Part shown: one piece after another, positions 36,436 to 46,671 of the stretch | Layout of the letters: each line of letters begins with the position of its first letter | How positions within the stretch are numbered: position 1 is the first letter of the stretch | Program-made: the position numbers and the translations under genes | DNA from: Alcaligenaceae bacterium SAGV5 | GTDB taxonomy: Bacteria; Pseudomonadota; Gammaproteobacteria; Burkholderiales; Burkholderiaceae_B | Direction: 5' to 3' | DNA: 64,000 nucleotides | NCBI GenBank assembly: GCA_009360345.1 | Contig: SPDP01000001.1 | Coordinates: 1,116,001-1,180,000, forward strand | Notes under the pieces: model-generated | Database searches by the model: none | The model's input: the letters and a program-made list of their open reading frames with translations, nothing else | Told to the model about the DNA's origin: nothing

Positions 36436-37798
36436 CCGCCGGGGTGTCCACGCCTTCTTGCGAGGCACGGGCGGGACGGCTGCCGCGGCCGATGCCATAG
36501 TAGGAAAGGCCGCAGCTTTCCACGTACTCGGGATCGTACAGGTTGCGGCCGTCGAAGATCGCGCGGGATTTGAGTTGTCCCGCCAGTCCCCGGAAGTCGG
36601 GCGATTTGAACTCGCGCCATTCGGTGACCACCGCCAGTACGTCGGCGCCTTCGCAGGCCGCCTGCGCGCTGGGAACGATGACCAGGCCCGGATGGTCGAT
36701 GGCGCGGCGCGCATTGTCGGCGGCGGCCGGGTCGTACGCGCGCACGGTCGCGCCGTCGGCGACCAGTTCGCGCACCAGCGCGATGCTGGGCGCCTCGCGG
36801 ATATCGTCGGTGTTGGGCTTGAAGGCCAGGCCCCACAGCGCGATGCAGCGGCCCTGCAGCGAAGGCCCCAGGTGTTGCCGTATCTTCGCCGCCATGACGC
36901 GTTTCTGCTCTTCGTTCACCCGCTGCACGCTGTTCAGCAGGGGCGTGGATTCGCCGTGGTCGGCGGCGAGCCGGGCCAGCGCCTGGATGTCTTTGGGAAA
37001 ACACGAACCGCCGTAGCCCACGCCCGCGTACAGGAAGTGGTGGCCGATGCGCGGATCGGCGCCCGTGCCGTGGCGGACGGCCTCGATGTCGGCACCGACT
37101 TTCTCGGCGATCCTGGCCAGCTCGTTCATCAGCGAGATGCGCGTGGCCAGCATGACGTTGGAGGCGTATTTCGTGAATTCGGCCGAGCGTACGTCGGTGT
37201 GGATCAGGCGGTCGCGATTGCGGTTGTAGGGCGAGTACAAGGCCGCCATCAGCCGCAGCGCGCGAGGGTCCTCGGTGCCGATCACGATGCGGTCGGGGCG
37301 CTGGAAATCGTCGACCGCGCTGCCTTCTTTCAGGAACTCCGGATTGGAGGCGATCGAGACGCGCCAGGCGACGCCGCGGCCGCGCAGGGTTTCCTCGAGC
37401 AGCGCCTGCACGCGATGGCAGGTGCCGACGGGGACGGTCGACTTGATGACGACCACCATGTCGCGCGAGATCGACCGGCCCAGGGCGGCGCTGGCGTCGA
37501 GCACGTGGCCGAGGTCCGCCGAGCCGTCTTCACCGGCCGGCGTGCCGACCGCGATGAAGACGATTTCGGCGTCGCGCAGCGCGGCGGGCAGGTCGTCGGT
37601 GAAGGCGAGGCGTCCGGCCTGCGCATTGTGCGCGGCAAGCTCGGCCAGCCCGGGTTCGAAAAAGGGAACGCCGCCGTCCCGCAGGATGCGCAGGCGTTGG
37701 GCATCGCGCTCGACGCAGACGACGCGGTTGCCCACGTCGGCCAGGCAGGCCCCGGTAACCAGGCCGACGTAGCCGGCCCCTATGATCGCGAGATTCAT
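36416..37798 (-). CDS. ugd: UDP-glucose 6-dehydrogenase
   Basis: 460 residues, oxidising UDP-glucose to UDP-glucuronate for surface polysaccharide synthesis. NAD motif GAGYVGLVTG at residues 7-16; the catalytic Cys is in GYGGSCFPKDIQAL. SNPEFLKEGSAVDDFQRPDR and WGLAFKPNTDDIREAPS are family signatures. The ATG at 37798 starts the Rossmann strand; an upstream in-frame ATG at 37828 would add ten residues. No other capsule or LPS gene is adjacent, so it is isolated here. Confidence 0.95.
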   Translation of the reverse strand: MNLAIIGAGYVGLVTGACLADVGNRVVCVERDAQRLRILRDGGVPFFEPGLAELAAHNAQAGRLAFTDDLPAALRDAEIVFIAVGTPAGEDGSADLGHVLDASAALGRSISRDMVVVIKSTVPVGTCHRVQALLEETLRGRGVAWRVSIASNPEFLKEGSAVDDFQRPDRIVIGTEDPRALRLMAALYSPYNRNRDRLIHTDVRSAEFTKYASNVMLATRISLMNELARIAEKVGADIEAVRHGTGADPRIGHHFLYAGVGYGGSCFPKDIQALARLAADHGESTPLLNSVQRVNEEQKRVMAAKIRQHLGPSLQGRCIALWGLAFKPNTDDIREAPSIALVRELVADGATVRAYDPAAADNARRAIDHPGLVIVPSAQAACEGADVLAVVTEWREFKSPDFRGLAGQLKSRAIFDGRNLYDPEYVESCGLSYYGIGRGSRPARASQEGVDTPAVTTGYW

Positions 37799-37872
37799 GG
37801 CCCGATTTATATCGGGCCCGCATTGCAATCTGCTGACAGCGGCCTGTCATGGCAGAGCAACAAAGCGGTGTG

Positions 37873-38943
37873 CTAGCGGCTGCGCTGGAACCAGAGCATC
37901 GACAGCACGCAGGCCAGGGTCAGCAGGACGACCGCGGCCGCGCTCAGCAGCGCGCTGAGTTCGGTTTCCTTGCGCTCCATCGAGAACTTGGCGTTGAGGT
38001 TGCGGTACACCGAACTGAGATCCGCCTCGGAACTGGCCAGGAAATACTCGCCTCCGGTCATCTGCGCGACCGTGCGCAGCGTGGGTTCGTCCAGGCGGGC
38101 GAAGAAGGACCAGCCTTCGTCGCCGATGGGGGCGCCCTGCTGGGTGCCGAAACCCACGGTGTAGACGCGCACACCCCGCTCGGCGGCCATGCGCGCGGCG
38201 TCCAGCGGATCCGGACCCGTGGTGCGCCGGCCATCGCTGAGCAGGATGATGGTGCCCGAGGTGTACGAGCCCGGCAGCACGGGCTGCAGTTCCTTCTGCT
38301 TTTTCTTCGCCGCTTCGGCGGCGCCCGCCTGGTCGAGCGGGATGGCGCGCCGTCCCGCCCGGATGGACGGCGTTTCGAAGATGACCGATTCCAGGTCGAT
38401 GCCGTCGTCCGGGAACAGCATGGACAGGGCCAGGATGAGCCCGCTTCCGGTGGCGGTGGCGCGCTGCAACTGGAAACGGTCGATGGCCTCGACCATATCC
38501 TGCCGGTTGTCCGTGGGCGTCTGCACGACGGCGGCGGTGCCCGCGAACGAGACGATGCCCAGCCGGACGTTGGACGGCAGTTCGGCTATGAAGCGCTTGG
38601 CCGCCATCTGCGCGGCCACCAGCCGGTTGGGGGCGATGTCGGCAGCCTGCATGCTGCGCGACACGTCCACCGCCAGGACGACCGTGAGGCTGTCCGAGGG
38701 CAGGGTGACGGTGGCGGTGGGGCGGGCGCACGCCAGCAGCGCGGCCGACATGGCGAGCAGGAACAGCAGCGGCGGGATATGGCGTCGCAGCCGCTGGCCG
38801 GGGCCGATGGCGACCTTGGCGAGGCTCAGGCTGGCATAGCGGATGGCCGTCTTCTTGCGGCGGGCCAGCGCGTACAGGTAGAGGGCTACGAGCAGGGGAA
38901 CGAGGAGCTGTAGCCAGAGCAGATCGGGCCAGAGAAACCGCAT
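37873..38943 (-). CDS. VWA-domain membrane protein (BatA-like), first copy
   Basis: 356 residues with the Bat architecture: two N-terminal membrane helices (about 8-26 and 55-73), a von Willebrand A domain with an intact MIDAS motif AVDVSRSM (D93, S95, S97), and a C-terminal helix (LLSAAAVVLLTLACVLSML). The VWA domain faces the periplasm. It is clearly paralogous to the VWA protein at 42148 (shared SGTIILLSDG-type motif, TVGFGTQQG and YRNLNAKF-like ends). AAGGAG precedes the ATG. It is transcribed away from the protease-MoxR-DUF58-VWA operon. Confidence 0.9.
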   Translation of the reverse strand: MRFLWPDLLWLQLLVPLLVALYLYALARRKKTAIRYASLSLAKVAIGPGQRLRRHIPPLLFLLAMSAALLACARPTATVTLPSDSLTVVLAVDVSRSMQAADIAPNRLVAAQMAAKRFIAELPSNVRLGIVSFAGTAAVVQTPTDNRQDMVEAIDRFQLQRATATGSGLILALSMLFPDDGIDLESVIFETPSIRAGRRAIPLDQAGAAEAAKKKQKELQPVLPGSYTSGTIILLSDGRRTTGPDPLDAARMAAERGVRVYTVGFGTQQGAPIGDEGWSFFARLDEPTLRTVAQMTGGEYFLASSEADLSSVYRNLNAKFSMERKETELSALLSAAAVVLLTLACVLSMLWFQRSR

Positions 38944-39113
38944 GAGTGCTCCTTGGCGCGCGGGAGTGTGCAACGTTGTCTTTAGTATGCCCATGAACCC
39001 TTGCGGCGGTAAAGGTATCTGCCCATGGACGTCGTTTAAGTGTTACCTTATTTTGGCCGTGCCCCGGGAGGCGCGACCGCATTCCGTGAAGAACGCCAAG
39101 CTGGACGGTAGTG

Positions 39114-40124
39114 ATGAAACGGGTTGCCCTATACAGCAGGACCGCCAGGCCCCCTTCGGTCGATGCCGCGCCGAAGGCCGAGGCCGATGCCGCGCGTCGT
39201 CCGGGATGGCCGGGACGGTTTTGGGGCTGGACGGCCAGATACCGTTCCGCCTTTTTCGGCCTGGCCCTGCTGGCGGTCGCGGGCGGCCTGGTGTTCGTCT
39301 TGTCGCAGCCTCAGCAAAGGCAGTTGACCCAGGAGGACATCGACTCGGCGGTCTTGCACACCCTGGAGAACAAGACGCTGCCCTCGCGGCCGGCCAAGGC
39401 GGCCGAGGCCGTGCGCCAGTCGGTGGTGCAGATCCGCGGCTACGGCGATGAGGAAGAGGCGGACGGCGCCGGCAAGGCCAAGCCGGCCGCGCCCCCGGGC
39501 GCCAAGCCCAAGGCCGGCGGCAAGCCCCGGGACAAGGGCAAGGACAAGCAGACGGCCAGGAACGAGGAAGGCAACGCGCCCAGGCACGAAGGCAGCATCG
39601 GCTCGGGCGTGGTCATCGTCGACAGCGGGGTGATCCTGACCAACTTTCACGTCATCGCCGGCTCCAAGCGCCTGAAGGTCACGTTCTTCGACGGCTACGA
39701 GGCCGATGCCGAGGTGGTCGCGATCCAGCCGGACAAGGATCTTGCCGTGATCCGCGCCAAATCCATCCCCGACGACCTGCCCGCGGCCACGCTGGGATCC
39801 AGCCTGGATCTCGCGCCGGGCGACGAGGTCGTGGCGGTGGGTTTTCCGTTCGGTATCGGGCCGTCGGTGTCGTCCGGCGTGGTCTCGGGCCTGAACCGCG
39901 AGTTCGTCTCGACCGAAGGGCGGCATGTGTTGACGCGGCTGATCCAGTTCGACGCCGCCGCCAATCCGGGCAATTCCGGGGGACCGCTGGTGAACATGAG
40001 CGGCGAGGTCGTCGGCATCGTCACCGCGATTCTCAATCCCACCAATGCCGGCACCTTCGTCGGCATCGGCTTCGCCACCACGATCGAAAGCGCCGGCAGC
40101 GCGGTCGGCATGCCTCCCTTCTGA
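39114..40124 (+). CDS. Membrane-anchored trypsin-like (DegS-type) serine protease without PDZ
   Basis: 336 residues. One membrane helix at about 46-64 anchors the protein; a Lys/Ala/Pro-rich linker (about 119-148) leads to a S1C protease domain. The triad is H179 (ILTNFHVIAG), D209 (DKDLAVIR) and S288 (NPGNSGGPL). Unlike DegP or DegS there is no PDZ domain; the protein ends shortly after the protease core. A GTG three bases before the ATG is an alternative start. It precedes moxR by 20 bases and probably works with the MoxR/VWA system. Confidence 0.9.
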   Translation: MKRVALYSRTARPPSVDAAPKAEADAARRPGWPGRFWGWTARYRSAFFGLALLAVAGGLVFVLSQPQQRQLTQEDIDSAVLHTLENKTLPSRPAKAAEAVRQSVVQIRGYGDEEEADGAGKAKPAAPPGAKPKAGGKPRDKGKDKQTARNEEGNAPRHEGSIGSGVVIVDSGVILTNFHVIAGSKRLKVTFFDGYEADAEVVAIQPDKDLAVIRAKSIPDDLPAATLGSSLDLAPGDEVVAVGFPFGIGPSVSSGVVSGLNREFVSTEGRHVLTRLIQFDAAANPGNSGGPLVNMSGEVVGIVTAILNPTNAGTFVGIGFATTIESAGSAVGMPPF

Positions 40125-40144
40125 CTTTCCACGACAGGACGCCT

Positions 40145-41135
<991 letters not shown>

Positions 41136-41161
<26 letters not shown>

Positions 41162-42131
41162 GCGGCCGGCAGAGCCGGCCAACGACGCGGCGGCCGCGTC
41201 GGTCCCGCCCAGGGGCGACGCCGAGGAACTGCTGCGCCGCCTGGAGTGGACGGTCATCCGCCGGCTGGATGGCGCGCTGCAGGGCGACTATCGCACCTTG
41301 TTCCGTGGCTTCGGCCTGGACCTGGCGGACTTGCGCGAGTACCAGGCCGGCGACGACGTCCGCCACATCGATTGGAACGTCACGGCGCGCCTGCAGGCGC
41401 CTCACGTGCGGGAGTTCCAGGAGGACCGCGAGGTATCCGCGTGGTTTCTGCTGGATCTGTCGGGTTCGATCGATTTCGGTTCGGCCGGCGTGCGCAAGCG
41501 GGCGGTGCTGACCGGCTTCGTGGCCGTGCTGGCGCGCCTGCTGACGCGCTACGGCAACCGGGTGGGGGCGGTCCTGTACGGTGGCCCGGGGCAGGGAGTG
41601 GTCCCCGCCCGCACCGGCCGGCGCCACGTGTTGCACCTGCTGGATCGCATCGGCGCCGTGCGGACCGACGGTAAATCGGGCGAGACGAGGCTGGGCGACC
41701 TGCTGGAGCACGCCTTGTCCGCCATCAGGCGGCGGTCGGTGGTGTTCGTCGTCTCGGATTTCATCAGCGCCCCGGGTTGGGAACAGGCGTTGGGCGTGCT
41801 GGCCCAACGCCACGAGGTTGTCGCGGTGCGTCTGTACGATCCCCTGGAACAGGCCTTGCCCGATCTCGGGCTGGTGGTGCTGCAGGATGCCGAGACCGGC
41901 GAGCAGCTCTTCGTCGATACCCACGACCCCGGCTTTCGCCGGCGGTTCTCCGCCGCCGCCGCCGATCGCGAGACGGCCCTGCGCAAGGCCCTGGCCGAGG
42001 CGGGGGTGGATTGCCTGGAGCTGGCGACGGACGAGCGGCTGGACCAGGCGCTGCTGCATTTCATGCGGCTGCGCCGCCGGCGCAGCCAGCTCGTGGGTGG
42101 ACTGAACGGGCCCTGGGCCCGAGACCTCTGA
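41136..42131 (+). CDS. DUF58-domain protein
   Basis: 331 residues. The DUF58 core is GLDLADLREYQAGDDVRHID with WNVTARLQAPHVREFQEDRE. A degenerate VWA-like fold follows, with DLSGSIDFG serving as an incomplete MIDAS motif. It is cytosolic. Always found with MoxR ATPases; it is the middle gene of this operon, overlapping moxR and 16 bases from the VWA gene. Confidence 0.92.
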
Positions 42132-42147
42132 ACCGGGACGCATCGGC

Positions 42148-43200
42148 ATGGAGAACCTTCCCGCCCTGAGTTTCCTGTGGCCCAAGATGCTCTGGCTGCT
42201 GGTGCTCGTGCCGCCGCTGGCATTCTGCTATTGGCGGCTGGACCGCCTGCGCCGCGGCATGGCCCTGCGCTATCCCGCGCTGGATGTCGTGGGCGCGAGC
42301 GTGCGGCCGTCCCGGCTGCGCCGCGTCCTGCCGCCGCTGTTGCTGTTGCTCGGCTTGTGCTCGCTCATTGTCGCGATGGCCCGTCCGCAGGCGCTGATGA
42401 TGCTGCCGTCGCGGCTGGAGACCGTGGTGCTGGCCATGGACATGTCAGGCAGCATGCGGGCCGACGATATCAAGCCCACGCGGATCTACGCGGCCCAGCG
42501 GGCTGCCAAGGCGTTCGTCGACGGCCAGCCCGCCAACGTCAGCGTGTCGGTGGTCGCGGTGGCCGGCGCGGCGGCCGTGGTGCAGTCGCCCACGCGCAAG
42601 CGTGAAGACGTGGTCGCGGCCATCGAGCGCCTGGAGCCCCAGCGCGGCACCGCGCTCGGCAGCGGCCTGATCATCGCGCTGGCAACCCTGCTGCCCAACG
42701 CGGGCATCGACGTCGAGCGGTTCCTGGACGGCGGCAGCGCCCGGGGGCCGCTGTCTCCGGACCTGTCCGCGGCGGGGCGGGGCGACGCGGCGGTTCCGGG
42801 ATCCTACCCTTCGGGCGCCATCGTGTTGCTGTCAGATGGCCAGAACAACACGGGGCCGGATGCGCTGAAGGCGGCCGAGGTCGCCGCGGGGTACGGCGTG
42901 CGGATATTCACCGTGGGCGTCGGGACGCCCGAGGGCACGACACTGTCTGCGGACGGCTGGTCCATGCGCGTGCGGCTGGATGAGGATGTCCTGAAGAAGG
43001 TCGCCGACATGACCGGCGCGCAGTATTTCCAGGCGCAGGACGCGGGCGAACTCAGGAAGGTGTATCGCTCGCTCAGTGCGCGGCTGGCGTTCGACAAGCG
43101 CGACGTGGTCGAGATCACGGCGTTGTTCACCGCGCTGGGCGCCTTGCTGGCGGTGTTGTCGGGCCTGCTGTCGCTGTGGTGGTACGGCCGGGTGCAGTAG
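42148..43200 (+). CDS. VWA-domain membrane protein (BatA-like), second copy
   Basis: 350 residues: membrane helices at about 13-27 and 60-77, a VWA domain with MIDAS AMDMSGSM (D98, S100, S102), and a C-terminal helix (LFTALGALLAVLSGLLSLWW). The insertion at about residues 190-210 (DGGSARGPLSPDLSAAGRGD) is variable compared with the paralogue. Last gene of the protease-MoxR-DUF58-VWA run. Its product likely anchors the periplasmic end of the complex. Confidence 0.92.
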   Translation: MENLPALSFLWPKMLWLLVLVPPLAFCYWRLDRLRRGMALRYPALDVVGASVRPSRLRRVLPPLLLLLGLCSLIVAMARPQALMMLPSRLETVVLAMDMSGSMRADDIKPTRIYAAQRAAKAFVDGQPANVSVSVVAVAGAAAVVQSPTRKREDVVAAIERLEPQRGTALGSGLIIALATLLPNAGIDVERFLDGGSARGPLSPDLSAAGRGDAAVPGSYPSGAIVLLSDGQNNTGPDALKAAEVAAGYGVRIFTVGVGTPEGTTLSADGWSMRVRLDEDVLKKVADMTGAQYFQAQDAGELRKVYRSLSARLAFDKRDVVEITALFTALGALLAVLSGLLSLWWYGRVQ

Positions 43201-43288
43201 GAACGGCCAGGGCATGGGCACGCGTGTCATGACCATGTCATGTCCGTGTAGCAAAAAGAGGTGTTGGCCCGACCTTTGCGACCGTCCC

Positions 43289-44209
43289 ATGAGCTACCAG
43301 CCGATTTCCGACCACGAAGAACTGATGCACCGCATCCACCGCGACCTGATCGACAGCTACGACGAGGAGCTGGAGATCGAATTCGAGGACCGCGAGTGGG
43401 ACGCCGAGGGCCAGCCGGCCCGGATGGACGAGGACCGTGACGCGCGGCGCCGGTACTTCCGCGAGTTGTTCCGGCTCCAGGCCGAACTCGTCAAGCTGCA
43501 GGACTGGGTCGTGCATACCCGCCACAAGGTCGTCATCATCTTCGAAGGCCGCGACGCGGCGGGGAAAGGCGGCGTGATCAAGCGCATCACCCAGCGCCTG
43601 AATCCCCGCGTGTGCCGGGTGGCCGCGCTGCCCGCGCCCAACGACCGCGAACGCACCCAGTGGTATTTCCAGCGCTACGTGCCGCACCTGCCCGCCGCGG
43701 GCGAGATCGTGCTGTTCGACCGCAGCTGGTACAACCGCGCGGGCGTCGAGCGGGTGATGGGGTTCTGCAACGACGACGAGTACGAGGAGTTCTTCCGTTC
43801 GGTGCCCGAGTTCGAAAGAATGCTGGTCCGCTCGGGCATACAACTGGTCAAGTACTGGTTCTCGATCACCGACGACGAGCAGCACCTGCGCTTCCTGGGC
43901 CGGATCCACGATCCCTTGAAGCAGTGGAAGCTCAGTCCCATGGACCTGGAGTCGCGCCGGCGCTGGGAGGACTACACGCGCGCGAAAGAGGTCATGCTGG
44001 AGCGCACGCATATCGACGAGGCGCCGTGGTGGGTGGTGCAGGCGGTCGACAAGAAGAAGGCCAGGCTCAACTGCATCGACCACCTGCTCAGCCTGGTTCC
44101 CTATCACGACATCCCCCATCCCCACATCGATCTGCCCCAGCGCGTCCGCCACGAGGACTACATCCGGCTGCCGGTGCCGGACAGCATGATGGTGCCGGAG
44201 CGCTATTGA
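43289..44209 (+). CDS. ppk2: Polyphosphate kinase 2 (PPK2 family)
   Basis: 306 residues. Walker A EGRDAAGKGG at 86-95 and Walker B LFDRSWYNR around D144 are typical of PPK2, which moves phosphate between polyphosphate and nucleotides (usually making ATP or GTP from the diphosphate). RIHDPLKQWKLSPMDLESRR and the lid region TIDEAPWWVV-like HIDEAPWWVVQAVDKKKARL are also conserved. The N-terminal 50 residues are acidic. Start ATG 43289 lacks a strong Shine-Dalgarno. Confidence 0.93.
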   Translation: MSYQPISDHEELMHRIHRDLIDSYDEELEIEFEDREWDAEGQPARMDEDRDARRRYFRELFRLQAELVKLQDWVVHTRHKVVIIFEGRDAAGKGGVIKRITQRLNPRVCRVAALPAPNDRERTQWYFQRYVPHLPAAGEIVLFDRSWYNRAGVERVMGFCNDDEYEEFFRSVPEFERMLVRSGIQLVKYWFSITDDEQHLRFLGRIHDPLKQWKLSPMDLESRRRWEDYTRAKEVMLERTHIDEAPWWVVQAVDKKKARLNCIDHLLSLVPYHDIPHPHIDLPQRVRHEDYIRLPVPDSMMVPERY

Positions 44210-44275
44210 GCGGCGGCGCGCCGTTCGCGTTATCCTGACCATGGCGGCCCCCCGGGGCCGGTGGATGCCAAGGCC

Positions 44276-44602
44276 ATGGACAAGAACAATTTCCTGAAAA
44301 TGATCGCCGCCGGCCGCGACAACGCGCTGCTGCGGTTCACGCTGGGCAACCTCTACCTCGAAGAGGACGATGCCGCCTCGGCCGCCGAACACCTGCGGCG
44401 GGCGGTCGAGCTGGATGCCGGCTACGCCGCCGCGTGGAAGCAGCTCGGCAAGGCGCTGCTGGCGCTGGGCCGCGAGGAAGAAGCCCGCGCGGCCTGGAGC
44501 GGCGGCATCGAGGCCGCCACCGCCAAGGGCAGCGTGCAGGCCGTCAAGGAAATGCAGGTGCAGTTGCGGCGGCTGGACAAAAAGCGGCCACCGCCGTCCT
44601 GA
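44276..44602 (+). CDS. Small TPR-repeat protein
   Basis: 108 residues. Two tetratricopeptide units are visible: LLRFTLGNLYLEEDDAASAA with EHLRRAVELD, and AAWKQLGKALLALGREEEAR. The C-terminal tail is charged. The ATG at 44276 follows AAGG; a GTG at 44261 would add five residues. Cytosolic protein-protein adaptor; partner unknown. It follows ppk2 by 66 bases and may be co-transcribed. Confidence 0.8.
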   Translation: MDKNNFLKMIAAGRDNALLRFTLGNLYLEEDDAASAAEHLRRAVELDAGYAAAWKQLGKALLALGREEEARAAWSGGIEAATAKGSVQAVKEMQVQLRRLDKKRPPPS

Positions 44603-44751
44603 GGCGCCGCCTGCACGGGCGTGCGCATGCCGTTTTGTGTCATGATGCGTGCATACGCTTGCCGCTTTGCCCGAGGGCTTTCCATGCCGCCGATCTTCCC
44701 GCCTCCGTTGTCCCGCGCCGTGCCGGCGCCGTCCACGACCAGGATGGTCCG

Positions 44752-45651
44752 GTGACGAAGGCCAAGGCCGCGGCCAGCCCGGCCAAGCCCGAACGCCAGG
44801 GGGCGTCCATCTCGGCGGTGCTGTCGCGCATCAAGAGCATCAGTCCGTCGCTGGGGCCGGCGGGGCAGCGCATCGCGGACTTCATCGTGCAGTCCCCGCA
44901 GGAAGTGGTGCACATGTCGGTCAGCGAGGTGGCCGAGCGCACCGGAGCCAGCGAGGGCAGCGTGGTGGGCCTGTGCAAGAGCGTGGGCGCCACGGGCTTC
45001 CAGCAACTGAAGATCCTGTTGGCGCAGGAGATCGTGCAGCCGGTCCAGATCATCCACGAGGACCTGGATCCACAGGACAGCACGGCCACGGTGATGGGCA
45101 AGATCTTCCAGAGCAACATCCAGACCCTGCACGACACCGGCGCGGCGCTCGACGCGCGTGCCATCCAGCGGGCGGTGGCCTGCCTGCGGGCCGCCGAACG
45201 CATCGAGATCTACGGCATAGGCAGCGCGGCGCCCATCGCCGAGGACGCGCAGTACCGCATGCTGCGCATAGGCATGAACGTCAAGGCCGTGGTCGATTCC
45301 CATGTGCAGGCCATCAGCGCCGCGCTGGCGGGGCCCAATGTCGCGACGTTGACCATCTCGCACTCGGGCAGCACGCACGAGACCGTGGCGGCCACCCGGC
45401 TGGCGAAGGAGTCGGGCGCGAAGACCATCTGCATCACCAATTTCGGCAAGTCGCCGCTGCAGGCCTTCGCCGACGTGGTGCTGTTCACCATGGCCCGCGA
45501 GACGCGTTTCCGCACCGAGGCCATGACCAGCCGCCTCGCGCAACTGGCGATCATCGATGTCCTGATCGCCTGCCTGGCGCTGACCGACTACGACAACGCC
45601 GTCGAGACCCTGCGCCATACGTCCAGCGTGCTGTCGATCAAGCGATATTGA
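44752..45651 (+). CDS. MurR/RpiR-family transcriptional regulator
   Basis: 299 residues from a GTG preceded by AGGA. N-terminal RpiR helix-turn-helix (SVSEVAERTGASEGSVVGLC) and C-terminal SIS sugar-phosphate-binding domain (EIYGIGSAAPIAEDAQYRML, TISHSGSTHETV). Such regulators respond to phosphorylated sugars or related phosphates. It overlaps the convergent HAD phosphatase gene by 14 bases, and the PhnD-like transporter genes stand beyond, so it may control phospho-compound uptake. Confidence 0.92.
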   Translation: MTKAKAAASPAKPERQGASISAVLSRIKSISPSLGPAGQRIADFIVQSPQEVVHMSVSEVAERTGASEGSVVGLCKSVGATGFQQLKILLAQEIVQPVQIIHEDLDPQDSTATVMGKIFQSNIQTLHDTGAALDARAIQRAVACLRAAERIEIYGIGSAAPIAEDAQYRMLRIGMNVKAVVDSHVQAISAALAGPNVATLTISHSGSTHETVAATRLAKESGAKTICITNFGKSPLQAFADVVLFTMARETRFRTEAMTSRLAQLAIIDVLIACLALTDYDNAVETLRHTSSVLSIKRY

Positions 45652-46492
45652 GATTGGCCGCGGCCTGCGCCGGTGCCTGGACGTGGCCGGCGTGGTCCAG
45701 CGCCAGCAGGGCCGCCGGCGATATCGAATCGGCCTCCGGGCCGCGCCCCAGCAGCAGGTAGCGCATGCCCAGGCGCGCCGCGCCTTGCGCGTCGGTGGCC
45801 GGGTTGTCGCCGATCACCAGCGTGTCTTCCGGCCTGGCTCCCAGCCTGCGCAGGCCTTCCGCGAACAGCATGTTTTCCGGTTTGCCCACCACCAGCGTGG
45901 GCGCGATTCCCGCGCAGGCCGCCACCGCATGGAGCAAGGTGCCGGTTTCCGGCACCCGCGCGTCGCCCGGGGCGGGGTGGTGCAGATCGCCATTGGTGGC
46001 GACGAGTTCTGCGCCGCCGGCCACCGCGTTGGCCGCGGCGCTGAGCTTGGCATAGGTGAAGCGCTTGTCCAGCGCCAGCACCACCAGGTCCGGCGACTGT
46101 TCGACCAGCACGCATCCCTGCCGCCGCGCGTAGCGGCGCAACGCGATGGACCCCAGTAGCTGCAGGCGTGCCCGGGGGCGCGAGGAGGCCAGGAAGTCGA
46201 TGGTGAGCTGGCCGGCCAACACCAGCTTGTCTGGCGATATCCGCAATCCCAGGCGGGCCAGCCTGCGCGACAGGCCCTGCGCGGTGTCGGTGGAATTGTT
46301 GGAGACCACTACGTAGCGGCCGTCGAGCCGGTGCAGGAGGTCCGCCGCGCCCTCCATGGGTTCGTTCTCGCGGATCAGGGTGCCGTCCAGGTCCAGCAGG
46401 AAGTGTTCGTGCCGCGCCAGCCAGGCGGGCGCGGGGGCGGGGTGCGCCGGCGTGGCACCGGAGGAAGCGGGAGCAGGGGTATGGGCGGTCAT
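45638..46492 (-). CDS. HAD-IIA family phosphatase (NagD-like)
   Basis: 284 residues. HAD motifs: DLDGT (D34 nucleophile in LLDLDGTLI, D36), VVSNNSTDT, the Lys in LVVGKPENM, and GDNPATDAQGAARLG. The cap domain is of the C2/NagD type. Likely substrates are small phosphates such as glycerol-phosphate, phosphoglycolate, sugar phosphates or aryl phosphates. Divergent from the PhnD-like receptor gene (179-base gap), so it could dephosphorylate what that transporter imports. Confidence 0.88.
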   Translation of the reverse strand: MTAHTPAPASSGATPAHPAPAPAWLARHEHFLLDLDGTLIRENEPMEGAADLLHRLDGRYVVVSNNSTDTAQGLSRRLARLGLRISPDKLVLAGQLTIDFLASSRPRARLQLLGSIALRRYARRQGCVLVEQSPDLVVLALDKRFTYAKLSAAANAVAGGAELVATNGDLHHPAPGDARVPETGTLLHAVAACAGIAPTLVVGKPENMLFAEGLRRLGARPEDTLVIGDNPATDAQGAARLGMRYLLLGRGPEADSISPAALLALDHAGHVQAPAQAAANLNIA

Positions 46493-46671
46493 GAAAGAAA
46501 AGAAGGCCGTCGGCGGAGGTCGTCAAGGAATTGAGTTTATTTCAATGTTTGACAGAAATCAAAATGAGCAATGTTCATTTTGCTGTCATATGGGATCTCT
46601 AAGCTGGCGTCCGTTTCCTGTCGGTGCCATGCGCGCCGGCCCTTTCCAGACCGCTCCCGAGGTTTCCACCG